Assembly (NCBI GenBank): GCA_011051655.1 | Contig: DRKS01000015.1 | Location: 1 to 32,155, forward strand | Length of the DNA stretch: 32,155 nt | Reading direction: 5' to 3' | DNA from: Sedimenticola sp. | GTDB lineage: Bacteria; Pseudomonadota; Gammaproteobacteria; Chromatiales; Chromatiaceae | In this document: piece after piece, positions 1 to 6,882 of the stretch | Numbering within the stretch: the stretch's first letter is position 1 | Layout of the letters: the number at the start of each line of letters is the position of its first letter | Notes under the pieces: model-generated | What the model was told of the DNA's origin: nothing | The model's input: only the letters and a program-made list of their open reading frames with translations | The model's database searches: none | Position numbers and translations under genes: made by a program

Positions 1-615
1 GACCTGCGCCTCGATGTCCCGGTGGGCGCTCCGCGATCGCAGATCGAGGTTGTCGCCGAGGAAAAACTGTTCTGGGTCTACAAGAAACTGGCGGAGAAGG
101 GGCTTTACCAACGGCCCGGGAACCGCAAGGAATACGTGACTGGCGAGGGCTTCCACTATCTCGGCAGAAGTTACCGTCTGCTGCTGGTCAGGGATGTTCG
201 GGAACACGGGAACAAGCCCCTCAAACTCGCCAATGGCCGCTTTCTGTTATTGGCAACCGAAAGGGATAACGCGCGGAATCATTTCATCGCCTGGTACCGG
301 ACCGTGGGTTCGGTCTGGCTCAAGCGGCGCGTGGCGTTGTACCAGGAACGCCTGGGGGTCGAGCCATCAAGGATCGAGGTGCGGGACTTGGGATATCGCT
401 GGGGGTCATGCGGTGAAAAAGGGGTGCTGAATTTCCACTGGCATACTGTGCTCCTCCCCTCGCCCATTGCCGATTACATTATCGTCCACGAGTTGGTTCA
501 TCTCATCGAGAAGCACCACACACCACGATTCTGGAGCCTGGTGGAGCGGATGTTGCCCGATTTCCAGGCGCGAAAACAGTGGCTGGCCGAGAACGGTGGG
601 AGCTATGGGTTCTGA
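1..615 (+). CDS. YgjP-like zinc metallopeptidase (DUF45/WLM), 5' end outside window
   Basis: The reading frame is open to the first base of the window, so the gene starts upstream; the GTG at 22 is only an internal possible start. The protein ends with a metallopeptidase core. Counting from that GTG, HELVH at about residues 156-160 supplies two zinc ligands and the catalytic glutamate, and His165 or His166 in EKHHTPRFW is the probable third ligand. RWGSC near residue 126 is a family signature. This is the M48-like DUF45 family of Escherichia coli YgjP, a cytosolic protein related in fold to SprT. YgjP has been linked to UTP pyrophosphatase activity, so the true substrate of this copy is open. 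No signal peptide is visible in the part present. It stands alone, followed by a 395-bp gap rich in repeats. Confidence 0.85.
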   Translation, partial: DLRLDVPVGAPRSQIEVVAEEKLFWVYKKLAEKGLYQRPGNRKEYVTGEGFHYLGRSYRLLLVRDVREHGNKPLKLANGRFLLLATERDNARNHFIAWYRTVGSVWLKRRVALYQERLGVEPSRIEVRDLGYRWGSCGEKGVLNFHWHTVLLPSPIADYIIVHELVHLIEKHHTPRFWSLVERMLPDFQARKQWLAENGGSYGF

Positions 616-671
616 GGTTGACAGCGATGACCCAGGAAATGATCATCCATGCGGGCTCAATCAACCGAGAT

Positions 672-756
672 CATGAAGAATCAGACGCTACCTGAGCCGG
701 ATGATGATTTTCATGTTGTGTAATAGTCGGCCGAATGGCTGACCAATCCGGCTTTC
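672..756. repeat. Dispersed 85-bp repeat, copy A
   Basis: This segment matches 9010-9094 at a constant offset of 8338 bp. By hand alignment there are 9 mismatches in 85 bp. The last 65 bp (692-756) have only 4 differences, all T here and C in the other copy. The conserved core is bounded by inverted arms, AGCCGGAT near its start and ATCCGGCT near its end. Inside is a small hairpin, CGGCC-GAAT-GGCYG, where the C/T change keeps a G-C or G-U pair. It may be a REP- or MITE-like element. No known family was recognised. Confidence 0.75.
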
Positions 757-766
757 AGCCGTAACC

Positions 767-800
767 CGAAGCCACCGGCTTTAGCCGGTGGAGTATTCAC
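767..800 (+). mobile_element. Solo IS200/IS605-like right-end hairpin
   Basis: A perfect 8-bp stem (CCACCGGC, 772-779, with GCCGGTGG, 784-791) closes a TTTA loop. It is preceded by CGAAG and followed by a short spacer ending in TTCAC at 796-800. This is the layout of right ends of IS200/IS605-type elements, which in tnpB-carrying members also form the 3' end of the guide RNA scaffold. No tnpA or tnpB remains nearby. The broken transposase frame on the minus strand ends exactly at base 801, which supports 800/801 as an insertion boundary. Assignment is by recall of the family pattern, not by a search. Confidence 0.5.
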
Positions 801-950
801 AAATGGCCAGTTATCTGCAGCGCCATCAGCCACACCAATATAGAGTGCATCCGGGTAGAGTTTCTTGATATGCGTAGTCTATCGCTCCATCCTTTGAATG
901 AATACCGACTTGCCGTATTTGTGAAGATAACGGAGGATGGCGATATTGGC
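801..950 (-). pseudogene. Transposase fragment, possibly ISKra4-like
   Basis: Read on the minus strand from 950 to 801, one frame gives a protein-like stretch with a single in-frame TAG (881-879). Key pieces are GKSVFIQRMER before the stop and IKKLYPDALYIGVADGAADN followed by WPF after it. The LYPDA..IG.ADGA..NW pattern resembles, from memory, the central part of ISKra4-family transposases. The similarity stops at base 801, right at the IS200/IS605-like end, and the continuation was not found to its left. The fragment therefore looks like a dead transposase gene split by a second element. It is short, so the family name is tentative; only the coding-like character and the sharp edge are seen directly. 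Confidence 0.42.
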
Positions 951-1010
951 TTATGTACCGGGAAGCCATAGAATCGGGTGGAATGCGGCGGCACCTTTGA
1001 GCCTGAATCC

Positions 1011-1508
1011 ATGACTGAAACAGATACCGAAGAACGAAAAAGCAAATCTCAAATCAAGCGGGAGATGCAGGCATTGCGCGACCTTGGCAAGCGGCTCGTT
1101 GCATTGCCGGAATCCAGCCTGGATAAGATCCCGATGCCGGAGCGGCTGCGGGCGGCGGTGCTGGCGGCGAAGGGGTTCAAACGGGAGGCGCTCCGGCGGC
1201 AGATACAGCATATCGGCGCTCTCATGCGGGAAGTGGATGCGGATGCCATATGCCGGGCCCTGGAGGGGCTGTCCAGACCGCACCGGGAAGAGGTCCAGGC
1301 ATTTCATGAAGTCGAGCAGTGGCGCGATGCGCTCATCGAAGGCGACGGCGGTTTGCTCGAAGAGTTGGCAAACCGGTTTGAAGCCGCCGATCGCCAACAG
1401 TTGCGCCAGTTGGCGCGCAATGCCAGGAAAGAGCGGGAGCAGAACAGGCCGCCAAAATCCGCCAGGGCCCTGTTCCGCTACCTCTCTGATTTACGCTCGG
1501 CGGAGTAG
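1011..1508 (+). CDS. darP: DarP/YjgA ribosome biogenesis factor (DUF615)
   Basis: The 165-residue protein is highly charged and helical, with an N-terminal acidic leader followed by the KSQIKREMQALRDLG block typical of the YjgA family. In Escherichia coli DarP (YjgA) binds late 50S precursors and helps mature the peptidyl transferase centre of 23S rRNA. The ATG at 1011 is preferred over the GTG at 978 because the family normally begins with a short acidic segment such as MTETDTEERK. No strong ribosome-binding site precedes either codon. Length is slightly below the E. coli protein. The gene converges with rlmKL, also a 23S rRNA factor, with only 11 bp between stop codons and no obvious terminator. 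Confidence 0.9.
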   Translation: MTETDTEERKSKSQIKREMQALRDLGKRLVALPESSLDKIPMPERLRAAVLAAKGFKREALRRQIQHIGALMREVDADAICRALEGLSRPHREEVQAFHEVEQWRDALIEGDGGLLEELANRFEAADRQQLRQLARNARKEREQNRPPKSARALFRYLSDLRSAE

Positions 1509-1519
1509 GGCAAACGGAT

Positions 1520-3688
1520 TCACCGTCCCGGCCAGCGGATCTCCCAGCAGTTATGAATCCGCGGGTTGCGCTCGAAGTCCTTGGGCAGGGTCGCCCGGCT
1601 GATGTCCTTTATCTTCAGATCAGACAAGGCTTTTGCATCCATTTTGAAGCGGCGCAGGTTGTTGGAGAATATCAGAACGCCGTCCGGTTCCAGGAGCCTC
1701 ATGGTTTTTCTGATCAGCGCTGCGTGATCGCGTTGTATATCAAAGGTGCCTTGCATGCGCTTGGATGAGGAGAAGCTCGGCGGGTCCAGGAATATGAGGC
1801 CGTACTTTTTTCCATTGGCTGCCTTGTTCAGCCATTCCAGGCAGTTAGCCTGGATGAATGTATGCCGGGCGCCGTCAAAGCCATTGAGTGCCATGTTGCG
1901 CTTTGCCCAATCGATGTAGGTCCTGGACATGTCCACAGTAGTGGTCGAAGCAGCGCCCCCTCTGGCGGCATGGACCGTTGCAGCGCCGGTATAGGCGAAG
2001 AGGTTCAAGAAATTTTTGCCGGCGGCGAGCCCGGCCAGCATGGCGCGGGTGATACGGTGGTCGAGGAACAGGCCGGTATCGAGATAATCCTCGAAGTTCA
2101 CCAGAAAGCGGCAGCCGCCTTCATACACCTCATGATAGTTTTTCCTGGATGCCAGCTTTTGGTACTGGGCGCTGCCTTTTTGTTGCCGCCGCACTTTGAA
2201 GAACAGTTGATCTTCCGGTAACGCCAATACCTCGAGGATCACGCCGAGGGCCTCGCGCACCCGCCTGCGGGCATTCTGTTTGTCGACGTTTTTCGGGGCC
2301 TCGTACTCCTGCACATGGACCCAGCGTTTTTCACCTTCATACAGGTCGACGGCAATGGCGTATTCGGGCAGGTCGGCGCCATACAGGCGGTAGCAGTGGA
2401 TCCCTTCCCGCCTGGCCCAGCGGCCAAGGTGTTTGAGATTCTTTTTCAGCCGGTTGGCGAACATTTGCGCACCCGCGCCGCGTTGTTCCGCGGGGAGCGG
2501 GCCTGGGCGCTGCCGGTCGGCCAGGAACCATTCCGGGGTGATGTCGAAATGGAGCAGCCTGCATTCGATGCGGCCGTTGTAGAGGGTATGTTTGCGCCTG
2601 GCGCGCAGGCCGAGTTTTTTGCCCAGTTCGGGGTTGCCGGTGATTACCGCGGCGCGCCAGCCGGGGAATCCTTCCTTCAGCCGCTCGCCCAGGCGGCGAT
2701 AGAGGTTCTCCAGGTCCGAGTCCGCGCCCAGGCGTTCGCCATAGGGGGGGTTGACGACCACCAGGCCGGTATCCTTGGGGCGGGCGGGCGCGCAATGCTC
2801 GAGTTCCCGCCGCTCGATATGTATCCTCCCATGCAGCCCCGCCCGTTCCACATTGGCCAGGGCGGCATGCACGGCGGCGGGGTTGTGATCAAAGCCCTGG
2901 ATGGAAGGCAATCGTTCGAGTCCCTTTTCCCGGCGGGATTTGGCCTCAACCATCAGGGCATCCCAGGCGGGCGCGTCGTGATGCTTCCAGCGCAGGAAGC
3001 CCCAGTGGTCGCGCAGCAGGCCGGGGGCGATATCCGCCGCCATGAGGGCGGCCTCGATGGGCAGGGTGCCCGAGCCGCACATGGGGTCGACCAGGGCGCC
3101 TCCCTCATGGGCGATCTCCGGCCAGCCGGCGCGCAGCAGGATTGCGGCGGCCAGGTTTTCCTTCAAAGGCGCCGTTACCCCTTGTTCACGGTAGCCGCGG
3201 CGATGCAGGGATTCCTCCGACAGATCCAGACAGAGGGTGGCCTCATCCCGCCGCAGATAGACATTGATGCGTATGTCAGGGCGTTCGGTCTCCACCCAGG
3301 GCCGGACGCCGCCATGCCGGCGGAACTGGTCGGCGATGGCGTCTTTGACCTTGAGGGCGCCGAAGTGGCTGTGGGTGATTTGGGACTGGGAGGTGTTGAA
3401 ATCCACGGCGAAGGTTTCGTCGGGGCTGAAATGCTCGTGCCAGGGAATCCTTTGTGCCCCGGCGTACAGGGCCTCCGGCGTGGCGGCCGGGAAACGGCCA
3501 AGCACCAGCAGCACCCGGTTTGCGATCCGTGACCACAGGCAGATCCGGTAGGCGGCCGCCAGGGCGCCGGTAAAATGTACGCCGGCGCGGGTCTCGGCGA
3601 CCCCTTCGCCGCCCAGCCCGCGCAGCTCGTCGGCCAGCAGCGACTCCATATTCCTGGGCGTGGTGGCGAAAAAGTGGTATGAGGTCAT
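1520..3688 (-). CDS. rlmL: Bifunctional 23S rRNA guanine methyltransferase RlmKL
   Basis: This is a 722-residue fusion of two SAM-dependent methyltransferases that modify 23S rRNA: m2G2445 by the N-terminal RlmL half and m7G2069 by the C-terminal RlmK half. Directly visible are an N-terminal THUMP-like RNA-binding region, the SAM loop DPMCGSGT at about residues 201-208, the catalytic NPPYGERLG at about 313-321, and a second methyltransferase domain with FLDPPSFSSSK near residue 650. Both catalytic centres look intact. The start at 3688 (MTSYHFF) is chosen because the THUMP domain of homologues begins there; an upstream ATG at 3730 adds 14 mostly charged residues. The length is close to the E. 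coli enzyme. The fused form is typical of gammaproteobacteria. Confidence 0.95.
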   Translation of the reverse strand: MTSYHFFATTPRNMESLLADELRGLGGEGVAETRAGVHFTGALAAAYRICLWSRIANRVLLVLGRFPAATPEALYAGAQRIPWHEHFSPDETFAVDFNTSQSQITHSHFGALKVKDAIADQFRRHGGVRPWVETERPDIRINVYLRRDEATLCLDLSEESLHRRGYREQGVTAPLKENLAAAILLRAGWPEIAHEGGALVDPMCGSGTLPIEAALMAADIAPGLLRDHWGFLRWKHHDAPAWDALMVEAKSRREKGLERLPSIQGFDHNPAAVHAALANVERAGLHGRIHIERRELEHCAPARPKDTGLVVVNPPYGERLGADSDLENLYRRLGERLKEGFPGWRAAVITGNPELGKKLGLRARRKHTLYNGRIECRLLHFDITPEWFLADRQRPGPLPAEQRGAGAQMFANRLKKNLKHLGRWARREGIHCYRLYGADLPEYAIAVDLYEGEKRWVHVQEYEAPKNVDKQNARRRVREALGVILEVLALPEDQLFFKVRRQQKGSAQYQKLASRKNYHEVYEGGCRFLVNFEDYLDTGLFLDHRITRAMLAGLAAGKNFLNLFAYTGAATVHAARGGAASTTTVDMSRTYIDWAKRNMALNGFDGARHTFIQANCLEWLNKAANGKKYGLIFLDPPSFSSSKRMQGTFDIQRDHAALIRKTMRLLEPDGVLIFSNNLRRFKMDAKALSDLKIKDISRATLPKDFERNPRIHNCWEIRWPGR

Positions 3689-3746
3689 GGAAGGGTCACG
3701 GCGGTCCCTGCCGTGCCGGGACTGTGGCATCAGGCCGCGCCGGTGA

Positions 3747-4103
3747 TTATTGGTGCAAATGCTTGTAATGCAATCTGCGGCTGGCCGGATCCACGGAGAT
3801 GGTTACCTTGCGCCTCTCGTCGAGCTGCCTCCTGTGCCTGTATCCCTGCTCCTCCTTTTCCCATTTGTCCAGTTCAACGAGATTGTTGAACGTGGCATAG
3901 CCCTCCGGGGTGAACTCGATGATGAAGGCCTCCAGGTAATCGTCTATCACCCTCGCATTGTAGCTTTTTATGATTTTGAAGCCGCCCGGCAATTCGATGT
4001 GCAGTGCCTCGTTGATTCTATGCCGGACCTCGGCCTCATCAGGCTTGAAGCCGCAGGAAAGCAGTAAAAAAGCAGCCAATATCAGAAAAAAGTGTTTTTT
4101 CAT
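3747..4103 (-). CDS. Small predicted lipoprotein, function unknown
   Basis: A short lysine start (MKKHFF) is followed by a hydrophobic stretch and the lipobox LLLSC, with the lipidated cysteine at residue 17, so the mature protein of about 100 residues should be anchored to a membrane. The mature part is charged and includes FIIEFTPEGYATFNNLVELD; no known domain was recognised. The ATG at 4103 fits the signal peptide best, but an ATG at 4115 and a TTG at 4142 are in frame upstream. The start sits almost on the stop codon of the preceding gene on the same strand (4105-4905), so the two are probably co-transcribed and translationally coupled. Confidence 0.7.
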   Translation of the reverse strand: MKKHFFLILAAFLLLSCGFKPDEAEVRHRINEALHIELPGGFKIIKSYNARVIDDYLEAFIIEFTPEGYATFNNLVELDKWEKEEQGYRHRRQLDERRKVTISVDPASRRLHYKHLHQ

Positions 4104-4104
4104 T

Positions 4105-4905
4105 TTACGAAACATCCGGGATTGATTTGATCGGGCGGTCAATGGCCAGGAGCCGGCCGACCCCGGCCCTGTTGGCGCTGATCTCCTTGACTGCCTTTTT
4201 GAACAGTGGCCGCAGCGGGCGCTTCAAATGGGGCAGGGCCTCCTGGTTGGGTATCTCTTTCAGGACGCAAAACAGGGCCAGCCCATAGGTCATCTCGTCC
4301 TCGGAGAGAAAGCCCATGGATTGCACCGAGCGGCCACAACCGGAACAGCCGGAGCGGACCATGACGGCATTGTTCGCCAGGAAGAGTCCGAAACCCATGA
4401 AGATGGCGAGCAGGTCGGTGGCGTGCCCCCGCAGCTCTTCGTCTCCCGGAGGCGGCTCGTCCGTCGCCCTGCCCAGGTGGGCGGCGAGATTAAGGGAAAA
4501 CAGGGCGGCAAGAACGCTCGGGTCCCTGGTCTGCTCCGGGGTGTAGGTGATGGTGAGATCCTTGACTTCTCCGTCAAGAGACAGTGATGCGGCCGGCCCC
4601 CGGGGAGCGCCATTAAATGTGATGGAAGAAGGCGAAACCGGGACAAAATCAGGGCCGGGTTCGACCAGCCTGAACGGCCAGTTCTGCATCCCGGCATAGC
4701 CGGCCACCTGCTCGAAGACCGAGGCCGCCATGGATTCCCTGCTGTTGACCCTGCAGGGAAAGTGCCTGCTGGTCGGGGTGACCAGGATGGTCTCTTCATG
4801 GAAAAAATCGCTGCCGAAATTACCAAGGGCCCAGGCGTAGGCGTCGAACAGCCACTGAGTGGCGTCCTCATCGAGCAGGGATTTGTTATTGAACAGGCTG
4901 AGCAT
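4105..4905 (-). CDS. Uncharacterised protein with GFG and CxxC motifs
   Basis: The 266-residue product has no recognised signal peptide or membrane anchor and no domain that could be named with confidence. The central part contains HLGRATDEPP, then a helix-like DLLAIFMGFGLFLANN, followed by a GCSGCG cysteine pair and GFLSEDEMTYGLALF. The acidic and histidine residues before the GFG segment are arranged somewhat like a degenerate metallopeptidase helix, but a full HExxH is missing, so no enzyme activity is claimed. The ATG at 4905 follows an in-frame TTG at 4908, and neither has a clear ribosome-binding site. It forms a tight pair with the downstream lipoprotein gene. Confidence 0.7.
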   Translation of the reverse strand: MLSLFNNKSLLDEDATQWLFDAYAWALGNFGSDFFHEETILVTPTSRHFPCRVNSRESMAASVFEQVAGYAGMQNWPFRLVEPGPDFVPVSPSSITFNGAPRGPAASLSLDGEVKDLTITYTPEQTRDPSVLAALFSLNLAAHLGRATDEPPPGDEELRGHATDLLAIFMGFGLFLANNAVMVRSGCSGCGRSVQSMGFLSEDEMTYGLALFCVLKEIPNQEALPHLKRPLRPLFKKAVKEISANRAGVGRLLAIDRPIKSIPDVS

Positions 4906-5162
4906 CAAAGGGAATCACACCGCAGGGCGGGCTTTGCCGCCGTTTTGCTGAAAGGTCTGTTTTTGGATGGCGGATTATATAGCAAAACCGGTTCTTGTTT
5001 GGGGTGTTGAAGATGTATATTCCCGGCGGCGATTCAGATACACTGCGCCTCAGCGTACTTTATTCAGGTTATTTCATAAGTTCCCTCCCGGTTTCTCGTG
5101 CCAGATAGCCTAAAATAATGCGCAAAATGGTATTAACACTTTGATAAGTAAAGGTAATTATT

Positions 5163-5369
5163 ATGGCTACAGGCACTGTTAAATGGTTTAACGAATCCAA
5201 GGGTTTCGGTTTCATAACCCCTGCCGATGGCAGCAAGGATGTATTTGTGCATTTTTCCGCTATTCAGGGAGGCGGGTTCAAGACCCTGGCCGAGGGGCAA
5301 ACCGTGAATTTCGAGACCGAGCAGGGTCCCAAGGGTCCCCAGGCGACCCAGGTCGTCGTCGAGAGCTGA
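5163..5369 (+). CDS. CspA-family cold-shock protein
   Basis: The 68-residue protein is a single cold-shock domain, a five-stranded beta barrel that binds single-stranded RNA and DNA and melts RNA structures in the cytoplasm. Both nucleic-acid-binding motifs are present: RNP1 as KGFGFI at residues 13-18 and RNP2 as VFVHF at 27-31. Upstream, AAAGGT lies a suitable distance before the ATG. The gene is monocistronic: 250 bp of non-coding sequence precede it and a strong intrinsic terminator follows 28 bp after the stop. Whether it is cold-induced or constitutive cannot be told from sequence; no clear cold-box was found in the leader. Confidence 0.95.
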   Translation: MATGTVKWFNESKGFGFITPADGSKDVFVHFSAIQGGGFKTLAEGQTVNFETEQGPKGPQATQVVVES

Positions 5370-5397
5370 TTCCGGCGTTGATCCATACCTGAATATG

Positions 5398-5431
5398 GGA
5401 TCCCGCAGCATGCTGCGGGATCCGTTTTTTT
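5398..5431 (+). terminator. Intrinsic terminator after the cold-shock gene
   Basis: A perfect 26-base palindrome (5398-5423), GC-rich and folding into a hairpin of up to 13 bp, is followed after one G by seven T residues (5425-5431). It lies just after the csp stop codon and before the next ribosome-binding site, so it separates the two genes. Confidence 0.92.
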
Positions 5432-5480
5432 CTTACTACAGCCGGCATCGCCTAGCACTGCCCATGTAAGGATATATGCT

Positions 5481-5750
5481 TTGAAAAAAATGTTTGTTGG
5501 AAACCTGCCTTTCGATGCCACAGAAGAGACCGTTCGGGCATTGTTTTCGGAATACGGAACCGTCCGTTCCATTCATCTCGCCTCGGATGTCTTCACGGGA
5601 AAATGCAAGGGCTTTGGCTTTGTCGAAATGGAGGGTCATGAAGCGCGGGCGGCCATCGCCGGGCTCGACGGCAAGGCGCTTGGCGAAAGACCGCTGAAGG
5701 TCCGGTTCGAGGATCCCCGTGGCAGTGGCAAAAAAGGCCGCCGCCGATAA
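5481..5750 (+). CDS. RNA-binding protein with one RRM domain
   Basis: The 89-residue protein is one RNA recognition motif with a short basic tail ending in GKKGRRR. RNP2 appears as MFVGNLP near residue 4 and RNP1 as KGFGFVEM at 43-50, with the aromatic residues needed for stacking on RNA bases. Such single-RRM proteins are glycine- or arginine-tailed RNA chaperones in bacteria, often cold-related. The TTG at 5481 is chosen because AAGGA at 5468-5472 sits 8 nt before it; the ATG at 5490 would be 17 nt from that site and would trim the start of the first strand. It follows the cold-shock gene but is separated from it by the terminator, so it needs its own promoter or read-through. Confidence 0.9.
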   Translation: MKKMFVGNLPFDATEETVRALFSEYGTVRSIHLASDVFTGKCKGFGFVEMEGHEARAAIAGLDGKALGERPLKVRFEDPRGSGKKGRRR

Positions 5751-5795
5751 TCAGGGCTTTCCCGGGCGGCTGCCGGCCGGCATTGGCGTAGGACA

Positions 5796-6140
5796 ATGAA
5801 TTGGCAGGTATACATCATTCTCTGCACCGACGGTTCGCTCTACACCGGCATCACCATCGATATTGAAAGACGCCTGTCTCAGCACCTCAACCGGCGTGGC
5901 GCCAAGTATTTCCGCGGCCATGAGCCGCGGCGGCTGGTTTATCTCGAGGGCGGGCATACCCGCAGTTCCGCCAGCCGGAGAGAGGCGCTGATAAAAAAGC
6001 TGCGGCGTATGGACAAATGCCGCCTGATCGCCTCGGCGGCCAATGAAATAGAGCATGGCGGGATGAGTTTCGGCCCCGACAAGACCCCCTTCAGCCTGCC
6101 GGTCTGCAAGTCAGCAAGAGAGGCAAAAGATGTTTCCTGA
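5796..6140 (+). CDS. GIY-YIG nuclease family protein (YhbQ-like)
   Basis: The first 80 residues form a small GIY-YIG domain: VYI at 5-7, YTG at 16-18, the conserved arginine shortly after in DIERR, and the metal-binding glutamate in SRREALIKKL around residue 64. Members of this stand-alone group, such as E. coli YhbQ, are thought to act on DNA, but their physiological role is poorly defined. The C-terminal 30 residues lie outside the domain and look unstructured. AGGAC precedes the ATG at a suitable distance. The 3' end overlaps the next gene by 11 bp, so the two are probably translated from one message. Confidence 0.9.
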   Translation: MNWQVYIILCTDGSLYTGITIDIERRLSQHLNRRGAKYFRGHEPRRLVYLEGGHTRSSASRREALIKKLRRMDKCRLIASAANEIEHGGMSFGPDKTPFSLPVCKSAREAKDVS

Positions 6141-6864
6141 GAAGCTAAGGGCCGGGGCGGCCGACAGGTTGAGGTCTTTCCTGGATTCGCCGGACCGGCC
6201 GGAAGGCACCTTGACCTACCATGAGCTGCAAGGCTTCCTTTTCGCCATTGCCTGCTCACCCGAGATGATCCCCCCCAGTGACTGGCTGCCCCTGGTGTTC
6301 GCCGGGCAAGAGGCGAACTATAGCGGCATGGATGAGGCCAATGCGGTCATCCAGGCCATCATGACGCTGTACAACCAGCTCAATCAGCAGGTCGTAGACG
6401 GTGAGCTGACCATCCCCCCAAGCTGTACGCCGGCGGCGCCACTGGATAATTTTTCCGACGACGCCCCCCTGGGACAATGGGCCCGGGGCTTCCTGATGGG
6501 CCATTCCTATCTCGACGAGGTCTGGGAGGCGTACGCCCTGGATGAATGGGACGAGGAGCTGGGCTCATGCATGATGGTGCTGAGCTTCTTTGCCGACCGC
6601 ACCCTGGCCGGGGCCTATCAGGAGGAGTCTGTCATCGAGGAGCGCCCGCTGGAGGAACTGGCGCAGGATATGCTGCGGCTGTTCGAAGACGCCATGCTGA
6701 GCTATGCGCACATGGGGCGTTCGATATATCTGGCGCGGATGGAGCAGGAGCGGGAGAGGCGTGAGCCTGCCTCATCGAAGAAGATCGGCCGCAATGAACC
6801 CTGCCCCTGCGGCAGCGGAAAAAAATTCAAGAAATGCTGCGGGGGCCCCAAAATACTCCATTGA
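6130..6864 (+). CDS. UPF0149/YecA-family protein with C-terminal SEC-C zinc motif
   Basis: The 244-residue protein has a helical UPF0149 (YecA/YgfB-like) domain over roughly residues 10-190, including LTYHELQGFLFAIAC and the GFLMGHSYLDEVW segment. It ends with a SEC-C metal-binding motif, NEPCPCGSGKKFKKCCG, as found at the C-terminus of SecA and many unrelated proteins. The SEC-C motif binds zinc and can mediate contact with ribosomes or SecB. E. coli YecA has the same plan and has been tied to ribosomes and SecA. AGAGG precedes the ATG. The start overlaps the GIY-YIG gene. It converges with the aldolase/dehydrogenase gene, with 18 bp between stops. Confidence 0.9.
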   Translation: MFPEKLRAGAADRLRSFLDSPDRPEGTLTYHELQGFLFAIACSPEMIPPSDWLPLVFAGQEANYSGMDEANAVIQAIMTLYNQLNQQVVDGELTIPPSCTPAAPLDNFSDDAPLGQWARGFLMGHSYLDEVWEAYALDEWDEELGSCMMVLSFFADRTLAGAYQEESVIEERPLEELAQDMLRLFEDAMLSYAHMGRSIYLARMEQERERREPASSKKIGRNEPCPCGSGKKFKKCCGGPKILH

Positions 6865-6882
6865 GCAACCGCCGGTCTGGAT

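Noticed and set aside
797-1045. 82-codon minus-strand ORF over the start of darP
   Set aside because: Its own frame is not protein-like; the transposase-like reading is in a different frame (801-950).
2315-3532. Plus-strand open frame of 405 codons
   Set aside because: It lies wholly opposite rlmKL, which has full family motifs; the translation has no domain and reflects GC-rich codon bias.
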